64,000 bases of DNA from an uncultured Muribaculaceae bacterium (GTDB lineage Bacteria; Bacteroidota; Bacteroidia; Bacteroidales; Muribaculaceae): contig CAJUIT010000015.1 in the NCBI GenBank assembly GCA_910586565.1, positions 4,553 through 68,552 on the forward strand, in the 5' to 3' direction. The notes under the pieces are model-generated. The model had not been told where the DNA came from. It saw nothing but the letters and a program-made list of their open reading frames with translations, and did no database searches. The position numbers and the translations under genes were made by a program. Positions within the stretch are counted from its first letter, which is position 1; the number at the start of each line of letters is the position of its first letter. Positions 1 to 8,804 of the stretch are shown here, piece by piece.

Positions 1-148
1 CCTGGGCATTGAAACCGGCCTCGCAGTAGAGACAGTCGAATGAGCATATTTTTCCGTCGCGCGGCGACAGGTTCACTCCAAGCGAGGTGCCGAGGCGCCG
101 CGAATGGAGTGGACCGAATATTGTTGAATGAAACAGGATGCGTTGCAT
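1..148 (-). CDS. Radical SAM protein, 5' part only (runs off the left edge)
   Basis: The reverse strand encodes 49 residues from an ATG at 148 to the window edge. They carry an IFGPLHSRRLG stretch, a GVNLSP stretch and the cluster motif CSFDCLYC (C35, C39, C42), the CxxxCxxC that binds the 4Fe-4S cluster of radical SAM enzymes. The IFGP-HSRRLG-SLG-N arrangement is typical of the COG0731 radical SAM family, which is common in Bacteroidetes and related to wyosine-type enzymes. Its substrate is unknown. The gene reads away from frr, separated by a repeat-rich gap and a terminator hairpin. No Shine-Dalgarno sequence is visible. Family confidence is high; function is unknown because only the N-terminus is present. 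Confidence 0.8.
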   Translation of the reverse strand, partial: MQRILFHSTIFGPLHSRRLGTSLGVNLSPRDGKICSFDCLYCEAGFNAQ

Positions 149-155
149 TGGGGGG

Positions 156-205
156 AAGAAGTCAGAAGTGAGAGGGCAGAAATCAGAGGGGAGAAGTCAG
201 AAGAG
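156..205. repeat. Degenerate AGAAGTCAGAA-type repeat tract
   Basis: A purine-rich tract built from variants of AGAAGTCAGAA, AGAAATCAGA and GAGAAGTCAG fills the gap between the radical SAM start and the frr terminator. The same word recurs at 42365-42393, around 42450 and at 43106-43156, always between genes. It looks like a dispersed intergenic repeat family rather than coding sequence. Confidence 0.6.
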
Positions 206-214
206 GGGGAAAGA

Positions 215-259
215 GGGTGTGTTGCGAAGGCTGGAGAAGCAGCTTTCGGCAACACACCC
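215..259 (-). terminator. Hairpin terminator downstream of pyrH-frr
   Basis: GGGTGTGTTGC (215-225) is exactly complementary to GCAACACACCC (249-259). The stem continues inward through GAAGGCTG/CAGCTTTC with one G-U pair and one bulged base, closing on a six-base loop. On the minus strand it is followed by a pyrimidine-rich run (CTCTTTCCCCCTC). It lies about 70 bases past the frr stop. Factor-independent termination is likely, although the T-run is imperfect. Confidence 0.65.
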
Positions 260-330
260 GTCGGATAGATTGCGCGCGGCTCAGTTGGATGGAGCCGTCG
301 GGAAAAGTTTCTGACCGGATTGGAGGAAAA

Positions 331-891
331 TCACACGGTGAGGATTTCCTTTTCCTTGGCTGCAAACAGGTCGTCGATCTGTTTGAGGTATTTGTCGTGA
401 AGTTTCTGGGCTGTGGTTTCAGCATCCTTCTCAACATCCTCGGGCATGCCTTGCTTCACAGCCTTCTTAAGACCGTCGATGGCGTCGCGACGGGCGTTGC
501 GCACCGACACTTTAGCGGTTTCAGCCTCAGCTTTCGACTGCTTCACCAACTGTTTGCGGCGTTCCTCGGTGAGCGGGGGGATAGAGATGCGGATAACCTC
601 GCCGTTGTTTTCGGGGGTGATGCCAAGCTCGGAGTTGATGATGGCTTTCTCAATTTCCTTGAACATGGATTTTTCCCAGGGGGTGATGGCGATTGTGCGG
701 GCGTCGGGCACGGCGATATTGGCCACGTTGGCGATGGGAGCAGCCGAGCCGTAGTAGTCAACACGGATGCCGTCGAGGATTTTGGGGTTAGCCTTACCTG
801 CACGGATACGTGCCAGAGTCTCGTCGAGATAAGCCACAGCCATCTCCATTTTCTCTTCGGCGGGGCCGAGATATGTCTTGGGGTCAGTCAT
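331..891 (-). CDS. frr: Ribosome recycling factor
   Basis: RRF is a cytoplasmic factor that acts with EF-G to split the post-termination ribosome and release mRNA and tRNA. The 186-residue product matches the usual family length of about 185. It shows family hallmarks: an N-terminal helix ending in LARIRAGKANP, the beta domain with VDYYGS and PLTEERR, and the charged C-terminal helix bundle ending in LFAAKEKEILTV. It follows pyrH by 39 bases on the same strand, the conserved pyrH-frr arrangement, and should share its promoter. The ATG at 891 is the only sensible start. Nothing unusual is visible. Confidence 0.97.
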   Translation of the reverse strand: MTDPKTYLGPAEEKMEMAVAYLDETLARIRAGKANPKILDGIRVDYYGSAAPIANVANIAVPDARTIAITPWEKSMFKEIEKAIINSELGITPENNGEVIRISIPPLTEERRKQLVKQSKAEAETAKVSVRNARRDAIDGLKKAVKQGMPEDVEKDAETTAQKLHDKYLKQIDDLFAAKEKEILTV

Positions 892-930
892 GTGAGAAGT
901 ATGTTTTGTAAGTAGGTCGTTGTTAATTTC

Positions 931-1641
931 TTAGTAAACAAGTGTGCCGATGGCCTCACCTTCGAGCACTTTGCCGAGGTTACCGGGGGTATCCATGTCG
1001 AACACGATGATGGGAAGGTGGTTTTCCTTGCAGAGAGCCGTGGCGGTGAGGTCCATCACCTTGAGTCCGCGGGTGTAGACTTCATCGTAGGTGATTTCGG
1101 AGAACTTTGTTGCTGTGGGGTCTTTTTCGGGGTCGGCAGTGTAGATGCCGTCGACACGGGTTCCTTTGAGCATCACATCGGCCTCAACCTCCACTCCACG
1201 CAGAGCGGCGCCGGTGTCGGTGGTAAAGAAGGGATTGCCGGTGCCTCCGGCGAGAATTGCCACTTCGCCGGCAGCAAGAGCCTCGATGGCTTTCCACTTG
1301 CTGTAGTATTCACCCACAGGATACATGTTGAGGGCGGTGAACACCCGTGCTTTCTGCCCTGCGGCCTCGAGAGCCGAGCTGAGGGCGAGAGAGTTGATAA
1401 CAGTGGCAAGCATGCCCATCTGGTCGCCTTTCACACGGTCGAACCCTTTGGCAGCCCCTTGCATTCCGCGAAAAATGTTGCCGCCGCCGATAACGATGGC
1501 TACCTGCACCCCGCTTTGGGCCACTTCCTTTATCTGACGGGCATATTCGCCCAATCGCATGGGGTCGATTCCATAGTGTTGCTCACCCATCAGCGATTCG
1601 CCGCTGAGTTTCAAGAGCACTCGGTTATATTTTGTTCTCAT
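931..1641 (-). CDS. pyrH: UMP kinase (uridylate kinase)
   Basis: This enzyme phosphorylates UMP to UDP with ATP, the committed step toward pyrimidine nucleoside triphosphates, and is a homohexamer of the amino-acid-kinase fold. The 236-residue length is normal for the family. Visible motifs are KLSGESL with the phosphate-binding lysine near residue 11, the glycine-rich GGGNIFRG near 52-59, and the C-terminal VFDMDTPGNL region. It is the first gene of the pyrH-frr pair, and a consensus promoter lies about 50 bases upstream of the start. Confidence 0.97.
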   Translation of the reverse strand: MRTKYNRVLLKLSGESLMGEQHYGIDPMRLGEYARQIKEVAQSGVQVAIVIGGGNIFRGMQGAAKGFDRVKGDQMGMLATVINSLALSSALEAAGQKARVFTALNMYPVGEYYSKWKAIEALAAGEVAILAGGTGNPFFTTDTGAALRGVEVEADVMLKGTRVDGIYTADPEKDPTATKFSEITYDEVYTRGLKVMDLTATALCKENHLPIIVFDMDTPGNLGKVLEGEAIGTLVY

Positions 1642-1693
1642 AAGTATATCGTTATTGTAAACGGTTTATAAAACTGCCGTCCAAGCGAGTCAA

Positions 1694-1725
1694 CAAAATT
1701 AATGAAATAATTCGGCCTTCCCAAA
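1694..1725 (-). promoter_or_regulatory. Bacteroidetes-type promoter for pyrH-frr
   Basis: On the minus strand a -33 TTTG (1725-1722) is followed by exactly 20 bases and a -7 box TAATTTTG (1701-1694), matching TTTG-N19-21-TAnnTTTG. The implied transcription start is near 1687, giving a leader of about 45 bases before the pyrH ATG at 1641. Confidence 0.7.
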
Positions 1726-1735
1726 TCAAACGGTG

Positions 1736-3298
1736 TCAGGAGGGAAATTTCACACTCAGAACTTCGGAGGCCGCAACGCCGAACGGTTTGATGTAGCGGT
1801 AGAAGTTGCCGTCGACACCCTTGAAACGAATCATGAAACAGCGGCGCACACTCTCGCCTCCGGAGGTGGTGACGTAAATTTCGCCGAGCCCGCAACGCCC
1901 GCCGGCATCCTCGGTGTCGGCCATTATCAATGCCGAGCCATCAATCCGCTCCACTAAAGGGGAGAGACACAACGTGTCGCGGGCGGCCACGGGCAGGTTC
2001 CTCAACACCTCCGGCACAACGGCCGTTTCTTTTTCGGGTCCGTATCGCCGGTCGATACAGGAATAGGTGTAGGGTTCGATGAAGGTGCTGCGCGGAGCCA
2101 TTCCAAGCGTGAGAGCAGGATAATCCTCGGGGAACAGCACATCGCGATAAATTGTGCCGCCACCGTGGGCCGCCTCATTCATTATGGCTGTGAATTCCCG
2201 GCGATGCAGATTGATGTATTTGCAGGCATAGACACCCTGCGCGGTAAGCAACAGCGCCAACACACCCCACAGCAGGAGCGCCATGCGGGCGGGCACCACC
2301 CTACCCCATATCGGACGCCACAATGTTAGCACAGCAATAAGCGCACACATCTGCGGCCACAAGGCAGTGCGCCCCGATTGCCTTACGGCAAAGCTCAACA
2401 GCATTCCGGCCAGAGCGCAACCACACAGCATGATGAACACCGGCTGCGACATTGCCATGCGCAAGTAACGACGGAGTTTTGAAAAGAGTAGGCAGAGAAG
2501 TACCGAAAAGCAGAGAGCCACGGTCATGAAATTGAAGGCCACCGCTTTTACGGGCGATTCAAGAATTGCCGGAGAAGCCAGTTCGGCACCCGAGCGGGTT
2601 GTCTGATAGGAGCATAACAGCCACAGAATGCACACACCGGCAGTAAGGAGAAGATAAACCCACACCCTCGCAGGCACCCGCAGCCGTTGAGAAATTGCAT
2701 AAAGGCCGATTCCCGCAGCAAGCGGAAGCGCGAACCCCTCATGCCACACGGCCAGAACAACACACAGCGCCATAGCCCCGGCCATGATTGCGCGCGAATT
2801 CCGGTGGAGCGACAGAGCCATAAACCTGAGCGCTATGAGTGAGAGCGCCATGCTGAACAGGTAGTTAAGTGCATAATCGCCGGTGAGGATATTGTTGCGC
2901 CAAGGGAGGGCAAGAGTCATTGCCATCCACATCGCCACCACCGCCCCGAAACCCGGGCGTTTGCCGGCCGAGGCAAACCGGGCACACAACCATGCCGACA
3001 GCCCGACGCACAAACCACACAGAGCCGAAAAAAACGGCTTGTTATTGAGAATCAACGTGCTTGCCGGCGCAAGGATATTGGCCATGCGCCAGTTATCTTC
3101 CTGCCTTATGTGATTGATATATTGCAGATAGGCATCGAGTGAAAAATCGGAAGAGCCACCCGAAAATTCAAGATAAACCGCATCGAACACTATATTATCG
3201 AATTGGAACGGGGTGAGCCATTCCATAACAGCATATATGACAGCTATAAGCATCGCCGCAGCAACGGCTAATTTGCCGTTTGCCGATTCGGATAGCAT
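1736..3298 (-). CDS. Polytopic membrane protein, DUF6056-like
   Basis: A protein of about 520 residues with ten or more hydrophobic segments, starting with an N-terminal helix (LAVAAAMLIAVIYAVMEWL), followed by an acidic loop with DNIVFDAVYLEFSGG and a NNILTGDYALNYL motif. The C-terminal 150 residues are soluble and probably extracytoplasmic. This layout resembles the DUF6056/GtrII-like membrane proteins of Bacteroidales; the family call is from memory and no enzymatic function is claimed. An in-frame ATG also exists at 3334, but the best promoter places transcription start at about that base, so the ATG at 3298 is preferred. It is a single-gene unit, upstream of pyrH on the same strand. Confidence 0.6.
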   Translation of the reverse strand: MLSESANGKLAVAAAMLIAVIYAVMEWLTPFQFDNIVFDAVYLEFSGGSSDFSLDAYLQYINHIRQEDNWRMANILAPASTLILNNKPFFSALCGLCVGLSAWLCARFASAGKRPGFGAVVAMWMAMTLALPWRNNILTGDYALNYLFSMALSLIALRFMALSLHRNSRAIMAGAMALCVVLAVWHEGFALPLAAGIGLYAISQRLRVPARVWVYLLLTAGVCILWLLCSYQTTRSGAELASPAILESPVKAVAFNFMTVALCFSVLLCLLFSKLRRYLRMAMSQPVFIMLCGCALAGMLLSFAVRQSGRTALWPQMCALIAVLTLWRPIWGRVVPARMALLLWGVLALLLTAQGVYACKYINLHRREFTAIMNEAAHGGGTIYRDVLFPEDYPALTLGMAPRSTFIEPYTYSCIDRRYGPEKETAVVPEVLRNLPVAARDTLCLSPLVERIDGSALIMADTEDAGGRCGLGEIYVTTSGGESVRRCFMIRFKGVDGNFYRYIKPFGVAASEVLSVKFPS

Positions 3299-3340
3299 TG
3301 CCGGTTCTTTGCCAAACAGAGTTTCACGAGTCATATCTCA

Positions 3341-3372
3341 CAAATTTAACAATAAGAATGTTGAATCACAAA
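3341..3372 (-). promoter_or_regulatory. Promoter for the DUF6056-like gene
   Basis: On the minus strand, -33 TTTG (3372-3369), a 20-base spacer and -7 TAAATTTG (3348-3341) form an exact match to the Bacteroidetes consensus. Transcription would start near 3334, which argues for translation from the ATG at 3298. The 3299-3639 gap also holds the divergent promoter of the next gene and nothing else I can identify. Confidence 0.65.
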
Positions 3373-3525
3373 TATAGGCGAGCAAATTCCATTAACCCGA
3401 ATTCATCAAATAAAATTGGCATCGCGCTCGACTTATTCATCTCTTTTACTCAATAAAATCGGTTGCGACATTGCAAAACCGACCTTCGGTTGACACCCGC
3501 TATTTTTTTCGTCGAAAATACTTCG

Positions 3526-3533
3526 TATCTTTG
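3526..3533 (+). promoter_or_regulatory. -7 promoter box of the secreted T9SS protein gene
   Basis: TATCTTTG matches TAnnTTTG. A T-rich run about 20 bases upstream could serve as a weak -33 element. The leader to the ATG at 3640 would be about 100 bases. Confidence 0.5.
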
Positions 3534-3639
3534 TGAATCGCAGAATGCTGTTTTCCGCAAGAAAATAAAAAACAAATGCGGAACTTCGTAACCATTATCA
3601 CGACAAATAACCAACCAATTAAATAAAAAACAACACAAC

Positions 3640-6600
3640 ATGCTACCCAAACGCTCAACGCGCATAAGTGCCTTAAGTGCTCTTCTTTGCGCCGGAGTGA
3701 TGAGTGCGGCCGCTTCATCGCCCCTCATGTTAAATGCTCCCTTCAAAGCCGTTGCCACCCACACCGATAACGGTCCTGAACTCTACGGATGGGTGTCGAA
3801 CTATCCGCTGTGGAACAAAGACGCGGGCCAAACCTACGGCATCTACAGTTTTTCGGCAACCACCGACTCTCCACTCACTTTTGTGACCAAAACCGCCAAT
3901 GCCTCACAGGCGGCCTACGCTGAAGGGCTCTACTGCGGCTTTACCGACATGTCGGCTTACGGATATGTCTCCTACAACGCCTACGATGCCGACAACGGCG
4001 AAGTGGTGACAACCCGCCGAATCAACGAATCGGCACTTTCAGGCACAGGCTACACACTGGCAGATTTCAGCGTGCAGGCTATGGCCTACGACTACTCGAG
4101 CCGCACTCTTTATGGCGTGTACTACAACGACGACCAGGGCAAACTCAACCTCCGAACCATCGACCCCATGACGGGTAACCCCGGCGCTGATAAAATCATT
4201 CTGCAAGCCACCCGGTCGCTTGTCACAGTAGCTTTTGACGGCGAAGGAAACCTGTTCGGCATCGACACTGCCGGCTCCCTGATTAAAATCAACACCTCTA
4301 CCGGAGCTGTGAGCACTGTGGGGAACACCACTGTAACTCCTGCTGCCGTGCCGCAAGGCTCAACTATCGACACCACTACCGGAACACTCTACTGGGCCAG
4401 CCTCAAGCCCGACTATTCGGCAGGGCTATATGCCGTGAGCATCTCCAACGCAGCGGCCAACCTCATCTCCGAATGGCCAGCGCAGACCAGTATTGTGGGA
4501 CTGCACACCGCCCACACCGCCACAGGCGATGTTCCGGCAACCGTGACCGACCTTAACGTGACATACAGCGCACCCGGAGCCACAAGCGGCACCATCACTT
4601 TCACAGCTCCTGCAAAAACAGCCTCGGGAAAAGCCCTCTCAGGCAATCTCAGCATGGAGTTGCGCATTGACCGTTCAAAAGTGAGCGGCGCACAGTCCAC
4701 TATCGCACCAGGAGCTAAATTCACTCTCGACCGCACATTCACCGAGGGGAGCCATGTTGTTGAAGTGATTCTCAAAAACAACGCAGGCTATGCCGACGAA
4801 GCACGCATCCACACTTTCACAGGTGCCGACGTGCCCGCGGCTGTTGGCAATCTCGACTTCACCCTCAGCGGACTGAACGCAACCCTCACCTGGGAGGCAC
4901 CGACAACCGGTGCCAACGGCGGATGGATCGACACCCAGCTGCTCACCTACAAGGTGGTTCGTCAGCCCGACAACGTGCTCGTTGCCAACGGATTGGGTGG
5001 CACCACCTACAAGGGTCAGATTCCCGACGACTATGCCAACTGGTTCTATGAAGTGACAGCCGTGACCACCAACCCCGGCGCAACTGCTCTTTCCAATGCC
5101 GTGACCTACGGAACTGCAAAGAAAGTGCCCTATAAGGAAACTTTCCCCACAGCCTATCCCCTCGACCTCTTCACCACAGTAGATGCCAACGATGATGACG
5201 AGACATGGCGTTGGGAAAATGGCTATATGGCCAACAACGGATATTTCGCCAATGCCACCGGCGCCGACGACTGGCTCATAACACCTCCCATCGCTCTTAC
5301 CACCGATTGGATTTACAGCATGAAAGTGACCGCGCGTTCGTTCAGTTCCTACTACACCGAAACATTTGAAACTGCTTTCGGCACCACCGACAATCCCGCC
5401 GACCTGACTGTGAACGGCACATTCTCGGTCAACGACCCCGCAGGCATCACCTTCACCTCGATTGTGGAACCCGCTGCCAACGGAAACTACCGCCTTGCCA
5501 TCCACCACAACACACCGGCAAGCAGTCCGCGCGAGAACCTGATGATCGACTGCATTGAGCTTGTGCCCTACATCTCAACCGCCGCACCGGCAGCTGCCGA
5601 CAACGCAACAATAGCCAAAGCTGCCGACAACAACCTCAAAGGCACGTTGAGCTTCACAGTGGCCAAGAAAGCCATCAACGGCACCGCACTGACAACTGTT
5701 GAGAAAGTGGAGATTTACCTCGACAACGAGCTGCTTGACACCAAAACCGATGCTACACCCGGCAAAGCGTATTCGTTGGAAGTTGACGTTCCCCAGGGAG
5801 TACACACCTTCAACATAGTTGCATATAACGAAGCAGGCCGCGGCCATGACTGCGAGGTTTCAGCATTCGGAGGCATCGACGTTCCCGGCGCGGTTAAAAA
5901 CCTGCGCTACGTGTGGGACAGCAGTGACGACAACAAAGCCACCCTTATATGGGACGCTCCCGATGCCCACGGGCTTAACGGTTTTGATATCGACCTTCCC
6001 TCGGTAACCTACAGCGTGCTGCAGCCATTCTTCGGCAGCATGTATCCCGAGAAAACCGGCCTCACCACCACCTCCTATGCAATTACAACCAACATGACCT
6101 CGCAGGGCCTCGCAACACGCGGTGTGCAGGCTGTATCGAAAGGCGGAACCGGCACAGGGGCGCTTATTTCAATTAACCTGGGAGCTCCTATTCCCCCTCA
6201 TGCCGAATCGTTTGCCGGTGGCAATGTGAAATATGCAGTGTGGACTGTGGCTTCACTCAACGGCAGCGCATCGTGGGGAATGAGCAACTCCAATCCGACC
6301 TTTATTGAAGCTCAGGATGGCGACAACGGTTTCGCCCTCTGCGCCACAACCGCTGCCGAAGGTGGCGAATCACGCCTCATCGGTCCCGCCATCGACTTCT
6401 CCGATGCCTCTACGAAATATCTCCATTTCCACATCTACCATAAGCCCGGTGTGAATCCCGCCAACATGCTCACAATGGAGTACACCACCAACGGTAGCGA
6501 CTACGAGCAGCTTGGCCAGCCTGTGCCCGTGATGGCAGGCCCGCAGGGCTGGGCTGAATATGTGCTTCCGCTCGACCGCCTCGCCGGTACCCGCAAGGCT

Positions 6601-6912
6601 ATCATCGCTCTGCGCGGCAATGTAACCGACCCCAACTCATGGATTGCAGTCGACAACATGGAGATCAACGACAACCCCGCCGGAATCGACACCGTGGCAG
6701 CTACAGTTCTCAGCGGCATCACCGTTGAGGGTGGGAACGGCTGCATCACAGTGAAAGGTGGCGAAGGTGAAACCGTTACAATCTACACCCCCGACGGGCG
6801 CCTGGTGGCATCGCAGATGCTCACATCTCACGCCCAAAACGTGGCTGTGGCATCGACGGGCGTCTATCTGGTTAAGGTGGGCAACCTGTCGGTAAAGACC
6901 ATCGTAAAATAA
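3640..6912 (+). CDS. Large secreted protein with FN3-like and choice-of-anchor-J domains and a T9SS C-terminal domain
   Basis: A 1090-residue exported protein. Residues 1-26 form a signal peptide ending near SAAASS. A beta-propeller-like segment (about 40-295, with turns such as FDGEGNLFGIDTAG) is followed by FN3-like modules from about 298 and 398. A choice-of-anchor-J (cleaved-adhesin-like) domain starts near 497 (PYKETFP...WLITPPIAL), further FN3-like modules follow at about 650 and 748, and a second anchor-J-like module starts near 853 (PHAESFAGG). The C-terminus (VTIYTPDGRLV...GVYLVKVGN...KTIVK) has the T9SS type A sorting-domain pattern. It is therefore probably exported across the outer membrane by T9SS and trimmed by a PorU sortase, possibly one of those encoded later in this window. 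Ligand or substrate is unknown. It has its own promoter and terminator. Confidence 0.8.
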   Translation: MLPKRSTRISALSALLCAGVMSAAASSPLMLNAPFKAVATHTDNGPELYGWVSNYPLWNKDAGQTYGIYSFSATTDSPLTFVTKTANASQAAYAEGLYCGFTDMSAYGYVSYNAYDADNGEVVTTRRINESALSGTGYTLADFSVQAMAYDYSSRTLYGVYYNDDQGKLNLRTIDPMTGNPGADKIILQATRSLVTVAFDGEGNLFGIDTAGSLIKINTSTGAVSTVGNTTVTPAAVPQGSTIDTTTGTLYWASLKPDYSAGLYAVSISNAAANLISEWPAQTSIVGLHTAHTATGDVPATVTDLNVTYSAPGATSGTITFTAPAKTASGKALSGNLSMELRIDRSKVSGAQSTIAPGAKFTLDRTFTEGSHVVEVILKNNAGYADEARIHTFTGADVPAAVGNLDFTLSGLNATLTWEAPTTGANGGWIDTQLLTYKVVRQPDNVLVANGLGGTTYKGQIPDDYANWFYEVTAVTTNPGATALSNAVTYGTAKKVPYKETFPTAYPLDLFTTVDANDDDETWRWENGYMANNGYFANATGADDWLITPPIALTTDWIYSMKVTARSFSSYYTETFETAFGTTDNPADLTVNGTFSVNDPAGITFTSIVEPAANGNYRLAIHHNTPASSPRENLMIDCIELVPYISTAAPAAADNATIAKAADNNLKGTLSFTVAKKAINGTALTTVEKVEIYLDNELLDTKTDATPGKAYSLEVDVPQGVHTFNIVAYNEAGRGHDCEVSAFGGIDVPGAVKNLRYVWDSSDDNKATLIWDAPDAHGLNGFDIDLPSVTYSVLQPFFGSMYPEKTGLTTTSYAITTNMTSQGLATRGVQAVSKGGTGTGALISINLGAPIPPHAESFAGGNVKYAVWTVASLNGSASWGMSNSNPTFIEAQDGDNGFALCATTAAEGGESRLIGPAIDFSDASTKYLHFHIYHKPGVNPANMLTMEYTTNGSDYEQLGQPVPVMAGPQGWAEYVLPLDRLAGTRKAIIALRGNVTDPNSWIAVDNMEINDNPAGIDTVAATVLSGITVEGGNGCITVKGGEGETVTIYTPDGRLVASQMLTSHAQNVAVASTGVYLVKVGNLSVKTIVK

Positions 6913-6949
6913 CCTCACACCCCGGCAACTGATGTTGCCGACGGCACAC

Positions 6950-6994
6950 AAAGGCGGCATGTCGAACTGCAAAAAGTTGCGGCATGCCGCCTTT
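6950..6994 (+). terminator. Hairpin terminator after the T9SS cargo gene
   Basis: AAAGGCGGCATG (6950-6961) pairs perfectly with CATGCCGCCTTT (6983-6994), with a smaller inner helix (AACT/AGTT). It lies 38 bases after the stop. The AAAGGCGG stem base is shared with the hairpins at 9734 and 63891. Confidence 0.7.
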
Positions 6995-7111
6995 CTGCAT
7001 CCGCTCAAAATTAAACGAGGTGTGCCCAACCTGAAGAGGCCGCGAGGAACGGCTGAAAGCCCTTTAATATTTTTTCATTAAATTAATTAACACGGGTGAA
7101 CATAATTTGCC

Positions 7112-7119
7112 TAACTTTG
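7112..7119 (+). promoter_or_regulatory. -7 promoter box before the FKBP gene cluster
   Basis: TAACTTTG matches TAnnTTTG, about 80 bases before the first FKBP gene. No good TTTG box is seen at the expected -33 spacing. Confidence 0.45.
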
Positions 7120-7201
7120 TGAGACTGTTGTGTGTTACCATAATGGCGGACGCAACAACCCGCCTTCAATTCACACACTGACAAACAACTAAAATAACAA
7201 C

Positions 7202-7840
7202 ATGGACAACAACGAAAACAAACAACTCGACCGCATAAGCTACGCGCTGGGTCTGAGCATGGGTAACAACTTCCGCGCATCGGGCATCAATGAAATCAAC
7301 GTTCAAGATTTCGCCGACGGCGTTGCAGCAGTGTTCTACGGCTCACAGCCCAAGATGACCTACGACGAAGCAAAAGCAGAAATCCAGGCCTACTTCACCG
7401 AAATGGAGAAAAAGCAGCGTGCCGCAGCTGAAGAAGCCGGCAAGCAGAATCTCGCTGCCGGCGAGGCTTTCCTTGCCGAGAACGGCAAGCGCGTTGAGGT
7501 TAAAACCACCTCGACCGGCCTGCAGTATGAAGTGCTCACCGAAGGTGACGGACCGCGCCCCGAAGCAACCGACCAGGTGGAGGTTCACTACACCGGAAAA
7601 CTTATCGACGGCACCGTGTTCGACTCGTCGGTTGACCGCGGAATGCCCGCAACATTCGGCGTGACGCAGGTTATCCCCGGATGGGTTGAGGCACTGCAGA
7701 TGATGAAAGCCGGCTCGAAATGGCGTCTGTTCATCCCCTCCAACCTCGCCTACGGTCCCAACGGTGCCCCCGGAAGCCCCATCGGTCCCAACGCCACACT
7801 TATCTTCGACGTTGAGCTGCTCAAGGTAATCGGCAAATAA
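7202..7840 (+). CDS. FKBP-type peptidyl-prolyl cis-trans isomerase, cytoplasmic (FklB-like)
   Basis: This protein catalyses cis-trans isomerisation of X-Pro bonds. The 212-residue chain has no signal peptide. Residues 1-90 form the helical FKBP N-terminal dimerisation domain (RISYALGLSMGNNFR opening), and about 105-212 form the FKBP domain with VHYTGKLIDGTVFDSS, VIPGWVEAL and AYGPNGAPG. Architecture and length match the FklB/FKBP22 class. It is the first of three consecutive FKBP genes; the next starts nine bases after its stop, so the two are surely co-transcribed. The predicted location is the cytoplasm, unlike its two neighbours. Confidence 0.92.
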   Translation: MDNNENKQLDRISYALGLSMGNNFRASGINEINVQDFADGVAAVFYGSQPKMTYDEAKAEIQAYFTEMEKKQRAAAEEAGKQNLAAGEAFLAENGKRVEVKTTSTGLQYEVLTEGDGPRPEATDQVEVHYTGKLIDGTVFDSSVDRGMPATFGVTQVIPGWVEALQMMKAGSKWRLFIPSNLAYGPNGAPGSPIGPNATLIFDVELLKVIGK

Positions 7841-7848
7841 CAACTGCC

Positions 7849-8721
7849 ATGAACGGCATGTTGAAGCAAACGGCATTAAGCGTAGCCGTGGCGCTTGCGG
7901 GCGTCACGGCCGCGTTTGCATCGGGACCCGACAAATCGGAGGGGGAGCCGCTCCCCGCACCCCTTGAGGGTGTTGTTGACGGCGATTCGTGCGCGGCGGC
8001 ATTCGCCACCGTTATGGCGCAATATCTCAAGCCCGAAATCGACAAACAATTTCCCGGCGACACGGCTGCGATAGCCGAATTTACCCGCGGAGTGGCTCAC
8101 GCATTCGACATAAAGAATGTCGACGCACCTTATTATATGGGGGTGCGGAGTGCGTTTGCCATGCTTGACCGGTTGGAATCAATGCAGTCGATGGGATTTC
8201 CCATCACAACTGAAGCGTTCACAACCCGCCTTGGCGATGCTCTGCGTGGCGATGCGATGGGATTCAACGTTGAGTCGGCCGACCGCTATCTGCGCGATGC
8301 CATGATGGCAATGTATCCCGAGCCTGAACTTGCAGCGCTCACCCCCGAATCGCAAACCGCCTATCTCAACGAGCAGAAAGCCCGCGAGGGGGTTGAGGAA
8401 CGACCCTCGGGATTGCTGTTTGAGGTTATAACCGAAGGTGAAGGTGCCACCCCCGCAGCAACCGATGTTGTGAAGGTGACCTACACGGGGCGCCTAAGCG
8501 ACGGCACGGTGTTTGACTCGACCGAGCGGCCGATACAATTCCCCGTCAACCGCCTTGTGCCCGGTTTCACCGAAGGGTTGCAGCTGATGAAAACAGGTGG
8601 CGAATACCGCATCATCATCCCTCCTGAAGCCGGCTACGGCGACAAGGGCGCAGGAGGGGTGATTCCCCCGGGCGCGGTGCTCGATTTCACAGTGAAACTG
8701 CTCGATATCGTTCCTCAATAA
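7849..8721 (+). CDS. Exported FKBP-type peptidyl-prolyl isomerase
   Basis: A 290-residue isomerase with a signal peptide (hydrophobic ALSVAVALAGVTAAFA, residues about 8-23, cleavage near AFA-SG). There is no lipobox cysteine, so it is probably soluble in the periplasm. A helical FKBP N-terminal domain is followed by a C-terminal FKBP domain (VTYTGRLSDGTVFDST, LVPGFTEGLQLM, IPPEAGYGDKGAGG). The usual Trp of the VxPGW motif is Phe here. It starts nine bases after the first FKBP gene, which indicates translational coupling, and 83 bases before the third. Confidence 0.9.
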   Translation: MNGMLKQTALSVAVALAGVTAAFASGPDKSEGEPLPAPLEGVVDGDSCAAAFATVMAQYLKPEIDKQFPGDTAAIAEFTRGVAHAFDIKNVDAPYYMGVRSAFAMLDRLESMQSMGFPITTEAFTTRLGDALRGDAMGFNVESADRYLRDAMMAMYPEPELAALTPESQTAYLNEQKAREGVEERPSGLLFEVITEGEGATPAATDVVKVTYTGRLSDGTVFDSTERPIQFPVNRLVPGFTEGLQLMKTGGEYRIIIPPEAGYGDKGAGGVIPPGAVLDFTVKLLDIVPQ

Positions 8722-8804
8722 GTGGCCGGTAAAGTTTTCAATTTTATTTAGCAGCTACTTAACAAGATAAAACACAATTAACAATCAATAAACCACAATT
8801 AGAA

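Noticed and set aside
217..915. Long plus-strand ORF opposite frr (232 codons), with similar long ORFs opposite the secreted protein gene (4675-5508) and the aminotransferase gene (16063-17013)
   Set aside because: All are mirror frames of well-supported genes, with Val/Gly/His-rich composition typical of antisense reading of GC-biased codons and no recognisable domain.
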